Part shown: positions 14,472 to 21,490 of the stretch, piece after piece
Position numbering within the stretch: position 1 is the stretch's first letter
Layout of the letters: each line of letters opens with the position of its first letter
Assembly (NCBI GenBank): GCA_041859945.1
Contig: JBFLGC010000047.1
Span: 1-21,576 of the forward strand
Source of the DNA: Tetragenococcus sp041859945
GTDB taxonomy: Bacteria; Bacillota; Bacilli; Lactobacillales; Enterococcaceae
Length of the DNA: 21,576 nucleotides
Direction of reading: 5' to 3'
The notes under the pieces: generated by a model
Database searches by the model: none
Seen by the model: the letters and a program-made list of their open reading frames with translations, nothing else
Told to the model about the DNA's origin: nothing
Position numbers and translations under genes: made by a program

Positions 14472-15476
14472 ATGATTTTTGTACCAAATACTTGTCATGA
14501 TCCGCGTATCAATTTAGCGATCGAAAACTATTTATTAGATGAAATGAGAACGGATGAACCGATCCTTTTGTTTTATATCAATGAACCTTCCATCATCGTT
14601 GGTCGTAACCAGAACACGATCGAAGAAATCAACCAAAAATATGTAGAAGAACATGGTATCCATGTCGTTCGTCGCTTAAGTGGTGGGGGTGCTGTTTATC
14701 ATGATTTAGGAAATTTGAATTATAGCTTTATTACCCCAGATGACGGCAATTCTTTCCGTAATTTCGCTAAATTTACTGAACCTGTGATCAAGGCGCTCCA
14801 TGATCTTGGTGTGGAAGGTGCCGAATTAAAAGGTCGCAATGATTTGGTCATCAATGATATGAAGTTTTCTGGTACGGCCATGTACGCCACAAATGGGCGG
14901 ATGTATGCCCATGGGACCTTGATGTTAGATAGTGACACCAATGAAGTTGTCAATGCGTTGAAGGTCCGTAAAGATAAAATCGCATCAAAAGGCATTAAGT
15001 CGATCCGTTCACGTGTGACCAATATCAAGCCTTTTTTGCCAAAAGACAAGCAAAACATGACGACCGAAGAATTTGCTCAAGCGATCCTTTTACACATTTT
15101 TCATGTCGATACGCTTGCTCAAGTCAATACGTATCAACTGACAAATGAGGATTGGGCCAAAATCAAAACCTATACTGACAAGTATTATGGCAATTGGGAC
15201 TGGAATTATGGACATTCGCCAGAATTCAACTTGGAACGGCACAAACGTTTCCCAGTTGGTGGCATTGATGTCCGTCTCGATGTAAAAGACGGTACGATCG
15301 CAAATGCTAAGATTTATGGCGATTTCTTCGGCTTAGGTGAAATCAAAGATGTCGAAGAGGCTTTGATCGGGACTAAATATGAAAAGACGGCTTTAGAAAA
15401 AGTCATCGCTGACATTGATGTCCAAAAATATTTTGGTGCAATCGAAAAACAAGATTTGCTTGATTTGATCTATTAA
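14472..15476 (+). CDS. lplA: Lipoate-protein ligase
   Basis: This 334-residue enzyme attaches scavenged lipoate, via lipoyl-AMP, to lipoyl domains of 2-oxoacid dehydrogenases or GcvH. Family blocks are 'INEPSIIVGRNQNTIEEIN' (about 34-52), the lipoate-binding loop 'RRLSGGGAVYHDLGNLNYSF' (72-91), 'GRNDLVINDMKFSGTAMY' with the catalytic lysine in 'KFSG', and 'YAHGTLMLD'. A C-terminal accessory domain includes 'RHKRFPVGGIDVRLDVKDG'. It is the long form, with both the catalytic and the C-terminal domain, so it should carry out both steps alone. It starts at ATG 14472 after AAGGAGG. The HAD gene follows after 17 bp. Confidence 0.95.
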   Translation: MIFVPNTCHDPRINLAIENYLLDEMRTDEPILLFYINEPSIIVGRNQNTIEEINQKYVEEHGIHVVRRLSGGGAVYHDLGNLNYSFITPDDGNSFRNFAKFTEPVIKALHDLGVEGAELKGRNDLVINDMKFSGTAMYATNGRMYAHGTLMLDSDTNEVVNALKVRKDKIASKGIKSIRSRVTNIKPFLPKDKQNMTTEEFAQAILLHIFHVDTLAQVNTYQLTNEDWAKIKTYTDKYYGNWDWNYGHSPEFNLERHKRFPVGGIDVRLDVKDGTIANAKIYGDFFGLGEIKDVEEALIGTKYEKTALEKVIADIDVQKYFGAIEKQDLLDLIY

Positions 15477-15493
15477 AGGAAAGAGACGAAAAT

Positions 15494-16147
15494 ATGCAAA
15501 AAATTCAAGCGGTTATTTTTGATATGGACGGTGTCTTAGTCGATAGTGAACCCATCAATTTAAAAGTAGAGACGGAGAATCTACACGCATTGGGATATCC
15601 GATCCCAGAAGATGTCAGCCGTACCTTTATTGGTGCTTCCAAAAAGGCGGTACAGGCAAAAATCCAAGGAGTTTATCCTGCCATCGATCTGGAAAAATTA
15701 CAGGTTGAAATGGATGGACGAAAAGAGCAGGTGACTATCGATTATGCCACCATCGTTTTTCCTGGTCTACCAGAAAATTTACAGTATTTAAGAGACAAAG
15801 GAATTCCGCTGGCAGTGGCGTCTTCTACTTATCATGATAAGGTTCAAGTCATTTTAAAAGAAGCAGCTTTGATCGACTATTTTGATGTGATCGTTGGTGG
15901 TGATTGTGTTGAAAATAGCAAACCTGATCCGGAGATCTTTTTAAAGGCCGCCGCTGATCTTAATGTTTCTCCTAAAAATTGTCTAGTGGTTGAAGATTCT
16001 CATAATGGGGTAATAGCGGCACACCGCGCTGGCATGTATATCTTCGGTAAAAATGATGATCGTTTTGGCCAAGACATAACTTGTGCCGATGAGTTTTTTG
16101 ATACGTATGATGAATTTTTGGTAAGTATGCAAAAGAAGTTTGGATGA
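15494..16147 (+). CDS. HAD-family phosphatase, beta-phosphoglucomutase-like
   Basis: This is a 217-residue HAD-superfamily hydrolase of subclass I, close to beta-phosphoglucomutase and sugar-phosphatase members. Motif I is 'VIFDMDGVLVDSEP', with nucleophile D10 and acid/base D12. Motif II is 'LAVASSTYHDK', motif III the lysine in 'SKPDPEIFLKAA' and motif IV 'LVVEDSHNGVIAAHRAGM'. A helical cap lies between motifs I and II. It dephosphorylates, or shifts phosphate on, a small sugar phosphate; the substrate cannot be told from sequence. It starts at ATG 15494, 17 bp behind lplA, so it is probably co-transcribed with it. Confidence 0.9.
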   Translation: MQKIQAVIFDMDGVLVDSEPINLKVETENLHALGYPIPEDVSRTFIGASKKAVQAKIQGVYPAIDLEKLQVEMDGRKEQVTIDYATIVFPGLPENLQYLRDKGIPLAVASSTYHDKVQVILKEAALIDYFDVIVGGDCVENSKPDPEIFLKAAADLNVSPKNCLVVEDSHNGVIAAHRAGMYIFGKNDDRFGQDITCADEFFDTYDEFLVSMQKKFG

Positions 16148-16179
16148 ACTATCAAAATTTGTTGTTAAGGGAAAATAAA

Positions 16180-16717
16180 ATGACTGAAAAACAGATCTAT
16201 CTGTCCGATAAAAAAGACGAGCAAAGAGAATTTAAAGAGATTATCCATTCACTTAGAGGTTTAGTTCTTAATGAAAAAAGTGAGGTTCTAATTGAAAGAT
16301 TGACAAAATATAAACTCTATACCTTGCCGGGTGGTACCATGTACCATGAACCCTAATGAAAGACCAATCGATTCGTTTAAAAGAGAAGTGTATGAAGAAG
16401 CCGGAATAAGCTGTATTATTTCAGATACTTTGCCTACTATCATTGAGTTGAGATATAGTATGGACTATCAGAAAATAAATCATTGTTTCCTAGCAACTAC
16501 GATGAATAGCTGTGCGAAACAACGACAGTTAGAAGTCCATGAAAAAGAAGATGGCTTAGAAATTGTTTGGTATCCACTTCAAAAGGGAATAACGATTTTA
16601 TTAGAACAAGAACCTAAAACCGATCAACAAAAGTTTATCGAAACAAGAGATAAACTAATTGTTCAGCAAGCGTTGCTACAATTATATAATTGCTCCGGCC
16701 TATTTGTATGGGGCTGA
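16180..16717 (+). pseudogene. Nudix hydrolase gene, frameshifted by a 7-bp tandem duplication
   Basis: Two overlapping frames together encode one Nudix hydrolase of about 176 residues. The first frame runs from ATG 16180 (AAGGG upstream) through 'HSLRGLVLNEKSEVLIERL' and 'KLYTLPGGTMYHEP', then stops at 16354-16356. The second frame continues 'NPNERPIDSFKREVYEEAGI'. This completes the Nudix box GX5EX7REUXEEXGU only if 7 bases are removed. TACCATG occurs twice in tandem (16335-16341, 16342-16348). Deleting one copy gives PGGTMNPNERP with correct box spacing. As written, the product would be truncated inside the active site. Such proteins hydrolyse nucleoside diphosphate-X compounds; the substrate is unknown. 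Confidence 0.88.
16335..16348 (+). repeat. Tandem 7-bp repeat TACCATG x2 in the Nudix box
   Basis: TACCATG at 16335-16341 is repeated directly at 16342-16348 and shifts the frame of the Nudix gene. It looks like a single slippage duplication and could revert precisely. Confidence 0.9.
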
Positions 16718-16725
16718 TTTCATTT

Positions 16726-16755
16726 TTGGACACTTGTAGAGATAACTTTTTTAAT
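16726..16755 (+). promoter_or_regulatory. Possible promoter of the aldo/keto reductase gene
   Basis: TTGGAC (16726-16731), 18 bp, TTTAAT (16750-16755), only about 20 bp from the ATG. The site is plausible, but the resulting leader would be short. Confidence 0.35.
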
Positions 16756-16776
16756 AAAGAAAAGAGTTGATTGCAG

Positions 16777-17622
16777 ATGAAACAAATCAAAATCGCTGGA
16801 CGAAACGTTTTACCTATTGGACTTGGAACTTGGCACATGGGAGATGATCCTAAACAAGAAACTCGGGAAATAGCCGCTATAAAAGCAGGCTTAGATCACG
16901 GAGTTCAGGTGATCGATACGGCGGAAATGTATGGTGAAGGAAATTCAGAGCGCCTGGTCGGTAAAGCGATCGCTACTTATCCGCGTGAAGCATTATTTTT
17001 GATTTCTAAGGTCTATCCTTGGAATGCTAGTAAAAAGCAGTTGCCACAAAGCTTGGAAGCAAGCTTGCGGCGCTTGGACACCGATTATTTGGATCTTTAC
17101 TTGTTGCATTGGACAGGAAATATCCCTATCGATGAAACTGTCTTTGCCATGGAAGAGGCAAGAACCTCAGGCAAGATCCGAGCTTGGGGTGTGTCTAATT
17201 TTGATGTGGCCAATTTAGAAGAACTTTATGCCCTTCCAACTGGTAAAAATTGTCAGGCTAATGAGGTTTTGTATAACCTTGGCGAACGTGGTACAGAATT
17301 TGATTTACAACCTTATATGAAAGAAAAAAAGCTCCCTTTGATCGCTTACTCACCCCTTAATCAAGCGGATCGCCACCACGATCTGCTTGAGTCTGAGCTT
17401 ATTCAAAGACTTGCTAAAAATCACCAGGTCACACCTTATCAAATTTTACTGACCTGGACGATCCGTCAAGACGGCGTTCTTGCCATTCCTCAATCAAGTG
17501 ATGTCAGCCATACTTTAGCCAATGTTGAAGCAGCTGAGATCGAGTTGACAAAAGCTGAACTTGACCAACTCGACAAAGTTTTTCCAGCACCAACGAAAAA
17601 ACAAGGTTTGGCGATGATTTAA
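16777..17622 (+). CDS. Aldo/keto reductase
   Basis: This 281-residue NADPH-dependent oxidoreductase of the AKR superfamily reduces aldehydes or ketones. The catalytic tetrad is visible as D47 ('VIDTAEMYGEG'), Y52, K78 ('LISKVYPWN') and H111 ('LYLLHWTGNIP'). The cofactor-binding C-terminal blocks are 'LPLIAYSPLNQ' and 'VLAIPQSSDVSHTLANVEA'. The substrate cannot be deduced. I chose ATG 16777 because the family starts with 'MKQIKIAGRNVLPIGLGTWHMG'; the in-frame TTG at 16771 is less likely. The ribosome site (AAAGAG) is weak. The broken thioesterase-like gene follows after 15 bp, so the two probably formed one operon. Confidence 0.92.
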   Translation: MKQIKIAGRNVLPIGLGTWHMGDDPKQETREIAAIKAGLDHGVQVIDTAEMYGEGNSERLVGKAIATYPREALFLISKVYPWNASKKQLPQSLEASLRRLDTDYLDLYLLHWTGNIPIDETVFAMEEARTSGKIRAWGVSNFDVANLEELYALPTGKNCQANEVLYNLGERGTEFDLQPYMKEKKLPLIAYSPLNQADRHHDLLESELIQRLAKNHQVTPYQILLTWTIRQDGVLAIPQSSDVSHTLANVEAAEIELTKAELDQLDKVFPAPTKKQGLAMI

Positions 17623-17637
17623 GAAAAAGGTGAACGA

Positions 17638-18412
17638 ATGGAAGTAGAAATCAGCAAGGTTTCAGAAAACGGAATCCAAGGTTTTGAGCTGCTCCCCGAA
17701 AATATTTTGTATGAAGGTGTCATCTTGAATTTTGGTGGTTCTGAAGGGAGTAGTTGATTGACGATGGCCCAAGATATTAGTAGTCAAAGCTATCATGTCT
17801 ACGCTTTATATTATTTTGGTAAGTCAGGCATAGCGCCTCAATTAAATGAAGTCGATCTACGTTTTTTCACAAAAGTTTTGCAAGAAATAAAGGCCAGACC
17901 GTTGACTCTTGTTGCTAGGTTGCATCTATCGCGAAATCGATCATTTAGCTTTGTTTGCTCCGTCTGCTTATGTTTTTGCAGGAGTCAATAAAGGCTCAAG
18001 CTGGCGAATCGGTGCGCGTTCTTTGCCAGCTATTGATTTTTTTTGGCAAAATAATCTCTATGCTTATTTTCATCAAAAAGAACCGCTGGAAAAACGCTTT
18101 TCTTATGCAAGCGACCATCATCCAAAACGTGAAGCCGCAACGATCCCGGCCTAGTTTTTCCAAGGCGACCTCTTGCTGTTTGCGGGAGTTGAGGATCAAG
18201 TTTGGCCTAGTGTTCGTATGGCTGATGAGATCAAACGAAGAGCCACTCAGGCCAGTTCTGTTGCAGCTTATTACTTTGAAGCAGCCGGGCATACCTTTTC
18301 TTCTGGTGGAGCCTATGATGGTGGTAGCTTTGATGGCAATCTCTATGCTTTTCATCAAGCAAGAAAACTTTTGCATACTATTTTAAAAGAATGGCATCCT
18401 AAGAAAAAATAA
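17638..18412 (+). pseudogene. Broken BAAT / acyl-CoA thioester hydrolase-like gene
   Basis: The pieces resemble the C-terminal alpha/beta-hydrolase domain of BAAT-type acyl-CoA thioesterases. 'GVILNFGGSEGSS' and 'MAQDISSQSYHVYALYYFGKSG' are in one frame. 'YREIDHLALFAPSAYVFAG', 'KEPLEKRFSYASDHH' and 'LLLFAGVEDQVWPS...AGHTFSSGGAYDGG' (with the Asp and His of the triad) are in another. There are three lesions: TGA at 17755-17757, a frame change near 17905-17930, and TAG at 18152-18154. The segment that should hold the nucleophile elbow (GxSxG) between 'EIKARPLTLV' and 'YREID' is absent, which suggests a deletion of roughly 20 codons plus the frameshift. It starts at ATG 17638 after AAAAAGG. No function can remain. 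Confidence 0.85.
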
Positions 18413-18417
18413 GAAAA

Positions 18418-18441
18418 CCGCGGGCTAGCCCGCGGCCTTTT
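18418..18441 (+). terminator. Terminator after the broken thioesterase gene
   Basis: CCGCGGGCTAGCCCGCGG (18418-18435) is a perfect GC-rich palindrome followed by CCTTTTT. It lies 6 bp after the last codon of the pseudogene, marking the end of the AKR operon. Confidence 0.85.
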
Positions 18442-18458
18442 TGTCTAGTGGTTATTGT

Positions 18459-18557
18459 TTATTTGACATCTTTAATGTGAAATTCAATGTCTAGACGGTT
18501 CCGATAATATTCAGGACACATTTTTTGGCCACATTGTTTACATTCTTTTTCATCCAT
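18459..18557 (-). CDS. Small cysteine-rich ORF, possibly the 3' end of a truncated gene
   Basis: The minus strand encodes 32 residues from an ATG at 18557: 'MDEKECKQCGQKMCPEYY' followed by 'RNRLDIEFHIKDVK' and TAA. Three cysteines (C6, C9, C14) look like part of a zinc knuckle. No ribosome binding site precedes the ATG, and the frame stays open only four codons further upstream before a TAA. It could be a tiny zinc protein, or more likely the last part of a longer protein cut off by the rearrangement that left the nearby repeats. I do not recognise the family. Confidence 0.35.
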   Translation of the reverse strand: MDEKECKQCGQKMCPEYYRNRLDIEFHIKDVK

Positions 18558-18580
18558 CTGCCGCACTAGATTTTAGCGCT

Positions 18581-18629
18581 TAATAAAATGGATATACCAA
18601 GCTTTGAAGGTTATCCAAAATATATACTT
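18581..18629. repeat. Palindromic ~49-bp repeat, copy 1
   Basis: It begins TAATAAAATGGATATACC and ends near GGTTATCCAAAATATATAC. TGGATA and TATCCA near its ends are inverted, so it can fold. About 42 of its positions match copy 2 at 18909-18957. Confidence 0.65.
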
Positions 18630-18908
18630 AATAGTCTAAGCTCCTTCTTTTGTATCAATGCTTTCTTAATCGTCATACCTTCCTACTTATGAATTATTGG
18701 TTGGTACCTTTCTTGCTAACAACTGTAATCGGGTATTCATTTATTTTTTGTGATACCGAAATCATGATTTGATAGCCAATAATTTCAGTTGCTACTCCTT
18801 TTACTATTTTGTGGACACGACAGGCACTTGCTTTTTAATTTCCGATACTTTTCATCTGCTTAGGTTATTTTCCGCCATAAACTTACCGTTTACGTTTCTT
18901 TTCTGTAC

Positions 18909-18957
18909 TAATAAAATGGATATACTAAATTTTGAACGTTATCCAAAAGATACACTT
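18909..18957. repeat. Palindromic ~49-bp repeat, copy 2
   Basis: It begins TAATAAAATGGATATACT and continues to CGTTATCCAAAAGATACAC, with the same TGGATA/TATCCA inverted ends as copy 1. Same orientation, 328 bp apart. Confidence 0.65.
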
Positions 18958-18967
18958 CCTTAATAGT

Positions 18968-19006
18968 TAAAAAAAGGCGCAAACCATCTACAGGTTTGCG
19001 TCTTTT
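18968..19006 (-). terminator. Terminator of proS
   Basis: On the minus strand GACGCAAACC pairs with GGTTTGCGCC (GCAAACC/GGTTTGC core) around TGTAGAT and is followed by seven T. It sits directly after the proS stop. Confidence 0.85.
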
Positions 19007-19010
19007 ATTT

Positions 19011-20447
19011 TTAATAAGCACGGGCGATCCAGACTGTGTACTTGGCTGGTTTTCCACTAACGATATCGACTGCTTTTTCCGTCGGAGCTTCAAAAGGAAT
19101 GTTACGTGTTGTAAACCCGGTTTCTTCTTTGATTTTGGCTTCTGTTGCCTCCGTGCCATCCCAGCCAATCAAGACAAATCCGGTCGGACGATTTTCTTTT
19201 TGACAAGTTTTTATATGGGTTTTCAAATCTGCTAAAGTATCGATATCAAAGTGTTCATTTGCTTTGTTGCGAGCTTTGGCCTTTTCAAGTAAACGTGGCG
19301 TCATTGCTTTCAATTGATCAGTAATATAAGCATCTAGTTCTGCAAACGGCACTTTTTCTTTGCCTTCAACATCACGGATCTTCACCATGACATGGCCATT
19401 TTCAATATCACGAGGGCCACATTCGATGCGGACACAAGCGCCTTTTAGTTCCCATTCATTAAATTTGTAACCCGGCGTGTTGTCGCTGTCATCCATCCGT
19501 ACGCGGTAGCCTTTTTCTTTAAAATCAGTAAATAAGACCTTTAGTTTTTCCATGACTGCGGGATTTTTACGCCAAGGACCGACTGGCATCATCACGATTT
19601 GTGTGGGTGCCACAGTTGGTGGGAAGATGAGTCCTTTCTCATCACCATGAGTCATGATCAAGGAACCGATCAGACGTGTCGAAGCTCCCCAAGAAGTCGT
19701 GTGGGCAAAGACATGTTCATTTTCTTTATTCAAATAAGTGATATCAAAAGCTTCGGCAAAATTGGTCCCCATGTAATGAGACGTTCCTGCTTGGACCGCT
19801 TTGCCATCTTGCATCATGGCTTCGACAGAATAGGTATCCACCGCGCCTGCAAAGCGTTCAGACGGTGTTTTTTGGCCCTTGTAAACTGGGATCGCTAAGA
19901 AATTCTCACAAAGCCGGGCGTACTCGTCAAGCACACTCATTGTCCGCTTTCTAGCGCCGGCTTCATCGGCATGCGCCGTGTGTCCTTCTTGCCATAAAAA
20001 TTCTGAAGTTCGCAAAAATGGTAAAGTTTTCTTTTCCCAACGAAAAACATTGGCCCATTGGTTGATTTCATAAGGTAGATCACGATAGGAATGGATCCAA
20101 TCCGCAAAAGCATTGCCGATCATGGTTTCCGAAGTGGGTCTTAAGCCCAAGGGTTCTTCCAATTTTTCGCCACCGACTTCAGTGACCCATGGAATCTCAG
20201 GCGCAAAGCCTTCCACATGATCGGCTTCTTTCATAAAGAAGCTTTGTGGGATCAACATGGGAAAATAAGCATTACGGATATCTTGTGTTTTCAGATAACG
20301 ATTAAATTCTTCTTGGATATGTTCCCATAATTCATAACCATCTGGTCGGAAAATGATCGAACCTCTGACAGGTGAATAGGCCATAAGTTCTGCCTGTTGG
20401 ACAGTTTGTAAATACCATTGTGTAAAATCATTTTTTTGTTCTGACAT
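19011..20447 (-). CDS. proS: Prolyl-tRNA synthetase, short archaeal/eukaryotic type
   Basis: ProS charges tRNA-Pro with proline. At 478 residues without the inserted editing domain, and ending in Tyr ('WIARAY'), it is of the short archaeal/eukaryotic-like type rather than the ~570-residue bacterial type. Class II motifs are seen: motif 1 around 'VRGSIIFRPDGYELWEHI', motif 2 'NVFRWEKKTLPFLRTSEFLW' and motif 3 'TRLIGSLIMTHGDEKGL'. 'GLRPTSETMI' is the TXE-type proline-site loop. The C-terminal zinc-like domain has only one cysteine ('IKTCQKEN'), so its metal site seems lost. I chose ATG 20447 with AAGGAGGAA upstream. The frame stays open to 20603 only because it reads through the T-box leader. 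Confidence 0.95.
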   Translation of the reverse strand: MSEQKNDFTQWYLQTVQQAELMAYSPVRGSIIFRPDGYELWEHIQEEFNRYLKTQDIRNAYFPMLIPQSFFMKEADHVEGFAPEIPWVTEVGGEKLEEPLGLRPTSETMIGNAFADWIHSYRDLPYEINQWANVFRWEKKTLPFLRTSEFLWQEGHTAHADEAGARKRTMSVLDEYARLCENFLAIPVYKGQKTPSERFAGAVDTYSVEAMMQDGKAVQAGTSHYMGTNFAEAFDITYLNKENEHVFAHTTSWGASTRLIGSLIMTHGDEKGLIFPPTVAPTQIVMMPVGPWRKNPAVMEKLKVLFTDFKEKGYRVRMDDSDNTPGYKFNEWELKGACVRIECGPRDIENGHVMVKIRDVEGKEKVPFAELDAYITDQLKAMTPRLLEKAKARNKANEHFDIDTLADLKTHIKTCQKENRPTGFVLIGWDGTEATEAKIKEETGFTTRNIPFEAPTEKAVDIVSGKPAKYTVWIARAY

Positions 20448-20680
20448 AAGTTCCTCCTTAAATATAAAAAAAGCATACCATCCCCATTCTAAGGACGAAT
20501 GCTTGGATTCGCGGTACCACCTTTGTTGATCGTAAGTGACGATCCCACTCAAAAAGGATAAGGGCTTTCCCCCGACGTTGCCGTCATTTTTTGGTAGGTT
20601 CACAAAAAGGTATTATCGAAGTTTCAGCCGTGCTCCGACTCTCTAAAAACACATTTTTTGCTACTAATCCAAAACTTAAT
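20448..20680 (-). promoter_or_regulatory. T-box leader of proS (proline specifier)
   Basis: This tRNA-sensing leader reads, on the minus strand, GAGAGTCGGAGCACGG at the base of Stem I and then GAACCTACC, with CCT (20598-20596, a Pro codon) in the specifier position. The T-box sequence AAAGGTGGTACCGCG (20524-20510) has TGGT in the bulge, able to pair with an ACCA tRNA end. A terminator stem follows (AAGCAT 20504-20499 with ATGCTT 20476-20471, then T7). Uncharged tRNA-Pro should favour the antiterminator and switch proS on. Confidence 0.92.
20463..20504 (-). terminator. Regulated terminator of the proS T-box
   Basis: AAGCAT/ATGCTT with an inner CC/GG-rich part, followed by TTTTTTT, just before the proS ribosome binding site. 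Confidence 0.8.
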
Positions 20681-20683
20681 CTT

Positions 20684-20712
20684 AGATTACCTAGAAAATG
20701 CGAAAATTGCAA
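20684..20712 (-). promoter_or_regulatory. Promoter of the proS T-box transcript
   Basis: Minus strand TTGCAA (20712-20707), 17 bp, TAATCT (20689-20684). It would give a leader of about 230 nt, the normal length for a T-box. Confidence 0.55.
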
Positions 20713-20765
20713 GGGACAAATGCATAAAAAGAATATTTTTTAACAATCCTCATTTGTGTTCGTAC

Positions 20766-20794
20766 TTGTTAGATCAAAGTATGGTAAAATAATT
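20766..20794 (+). promoter_or_regulatory. Promoter for the broken gene at 20909
   Basis: TTGTTA (20766-20771), 17 bp, ATAATT (20789-20794). An overlapping extended -10, TGGTAAAAT (20782-20790), is an alternative. It is divergent from the proS promoter. Confidence 0.45.
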
Positions 20795-20908
20795 GAGAAC
20801 ACATTTTCGATTCAATTGTCTGCTATGGTGGAGGTCATTGTAGACCAACTGAAAAAAACTGTTTTTCGAAAATGTTGCAAACAAGGTGAGAGAAGAAAGA
20901 AGGGAACA

Positions 20909-21384
20909 GTGAAGACACCAAAAGCATATCAAAAAATGCTTGCCTGTGACCAACTGACCGACGAATTGATCGGACAGGTGACTTACTCTATCAGCAAGCG
21001 TGCTAAAAATTATCGGGATAAGGCTGCCGACTACCGTCATGATCGTTTCGATCGCTACAATAATTTTCAGCAGTATCAGGACAAATAAGTAGACTGCTAT
21101 CAAATGAAAGACGACTTGTTAGATTTGTACCTGCCACTTGCGATCCATACCAGTCAATATGACAAAAGACGACGTATCTATGATTATGAGTCCGATTATC
21201 AATCGCAAAGGAAAGATAGCATCTACGAAAATTGTTACTGGGATCATGACGAGTTAAGAGAAGTCGAATTTGTTGGCGTTAGCCATGCCAGAACACTCGT
21301 GACTTTAGTCATGAGATGAATGGCAGTCTGTTTTTGGGATATCTTTTGTTCCATCTAAAAACCGATAGGAAAATAAGAAAATAA
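20909..21384 (+). pseudogene. Unrecognised conserved-looking gene with a premature stop and frameshift
   Basis: Reading from GTG 20909 (AAGGGA just before it) gives 'MKTPKAYQKMLACDQLTDEL', then 'SISKRAKNYRDKAADYRH' and 'DRFDRYNNFQQYQDK' to a TAA at 21086-21088. The same frame continues sensibly as 'VDCYQMKDDLLDLYLPLAIH', 'KRRRIYDYESDY' and 'SIYENCYWDHDELREVEFVG'. Near 21295 a frame change gives 'RDFSHEMNGSLFLGYLLFHL' and a stop at 21382-21384. The coherent sequence on both sides of each lesion argues for a single gene of about 158 codons, rich in Tyr, Asp and Arg. I do not recognise the family. An ATG at 20825 is in frame upstream but has no ribosome site. Confidence 0.65.
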
Positions 21385-21427
21385 ACAAAAAAGAAAATAT
21401 TTTCGTTCATTTCCTCTCAAGCTGTGA

Positions 21428-21433
21428 TATGAT
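21428..21433 (+). promoter_or_regulatory. Extended -10 promoter ahead of the right-edge gene
   Basis: TATGAT at 21428-21433 is preceded by TGA (extended -10, TGnTATGAT), 58 bp before the ATG at 21491. The -35 region is weak. Confidence 0.4.
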
Positions 21434-21490
21434 TCGCTTAGAACGTATTTTCGCTTTAAGAAATTGGAAAATCATACAGGAGAAAATAAA

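Larger units (their letters stand above)
18443..18970. other. Gene-poor scar between the AKR operon and proS
   Basis: About 530 AT-rich bases without an intact gene. They hold a short minus-strand cysteine-rich ORF at the left (18459-18557), two copies of a ~49-bp palindromic repeat (18581-18629, 18909-18957), and between them a minus-strand open stretch of about 46 codons (roughly 18690-18835) that includes 'EIIGYQIMISVSQKINEYPI'. That stretch lacks a credible start codon. It reads like decayed coding DNA, but I cannot name its origin. Confidence 0.45.

Noticed and set aside
17996..18376. Minus-strand 126-codon ORF across the BAAT-like pseudogene
   Set aside because: The plus strand carries recognisable hydrolase segments; the minus frame is an antisense shadow without motifs.
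20448..20603. N-terminal extension of ProS from 20603
   Set aside because: These codons read through the T-box terminator and antiterminator; the true start, ATG 20447, has a perfect ribosome site.
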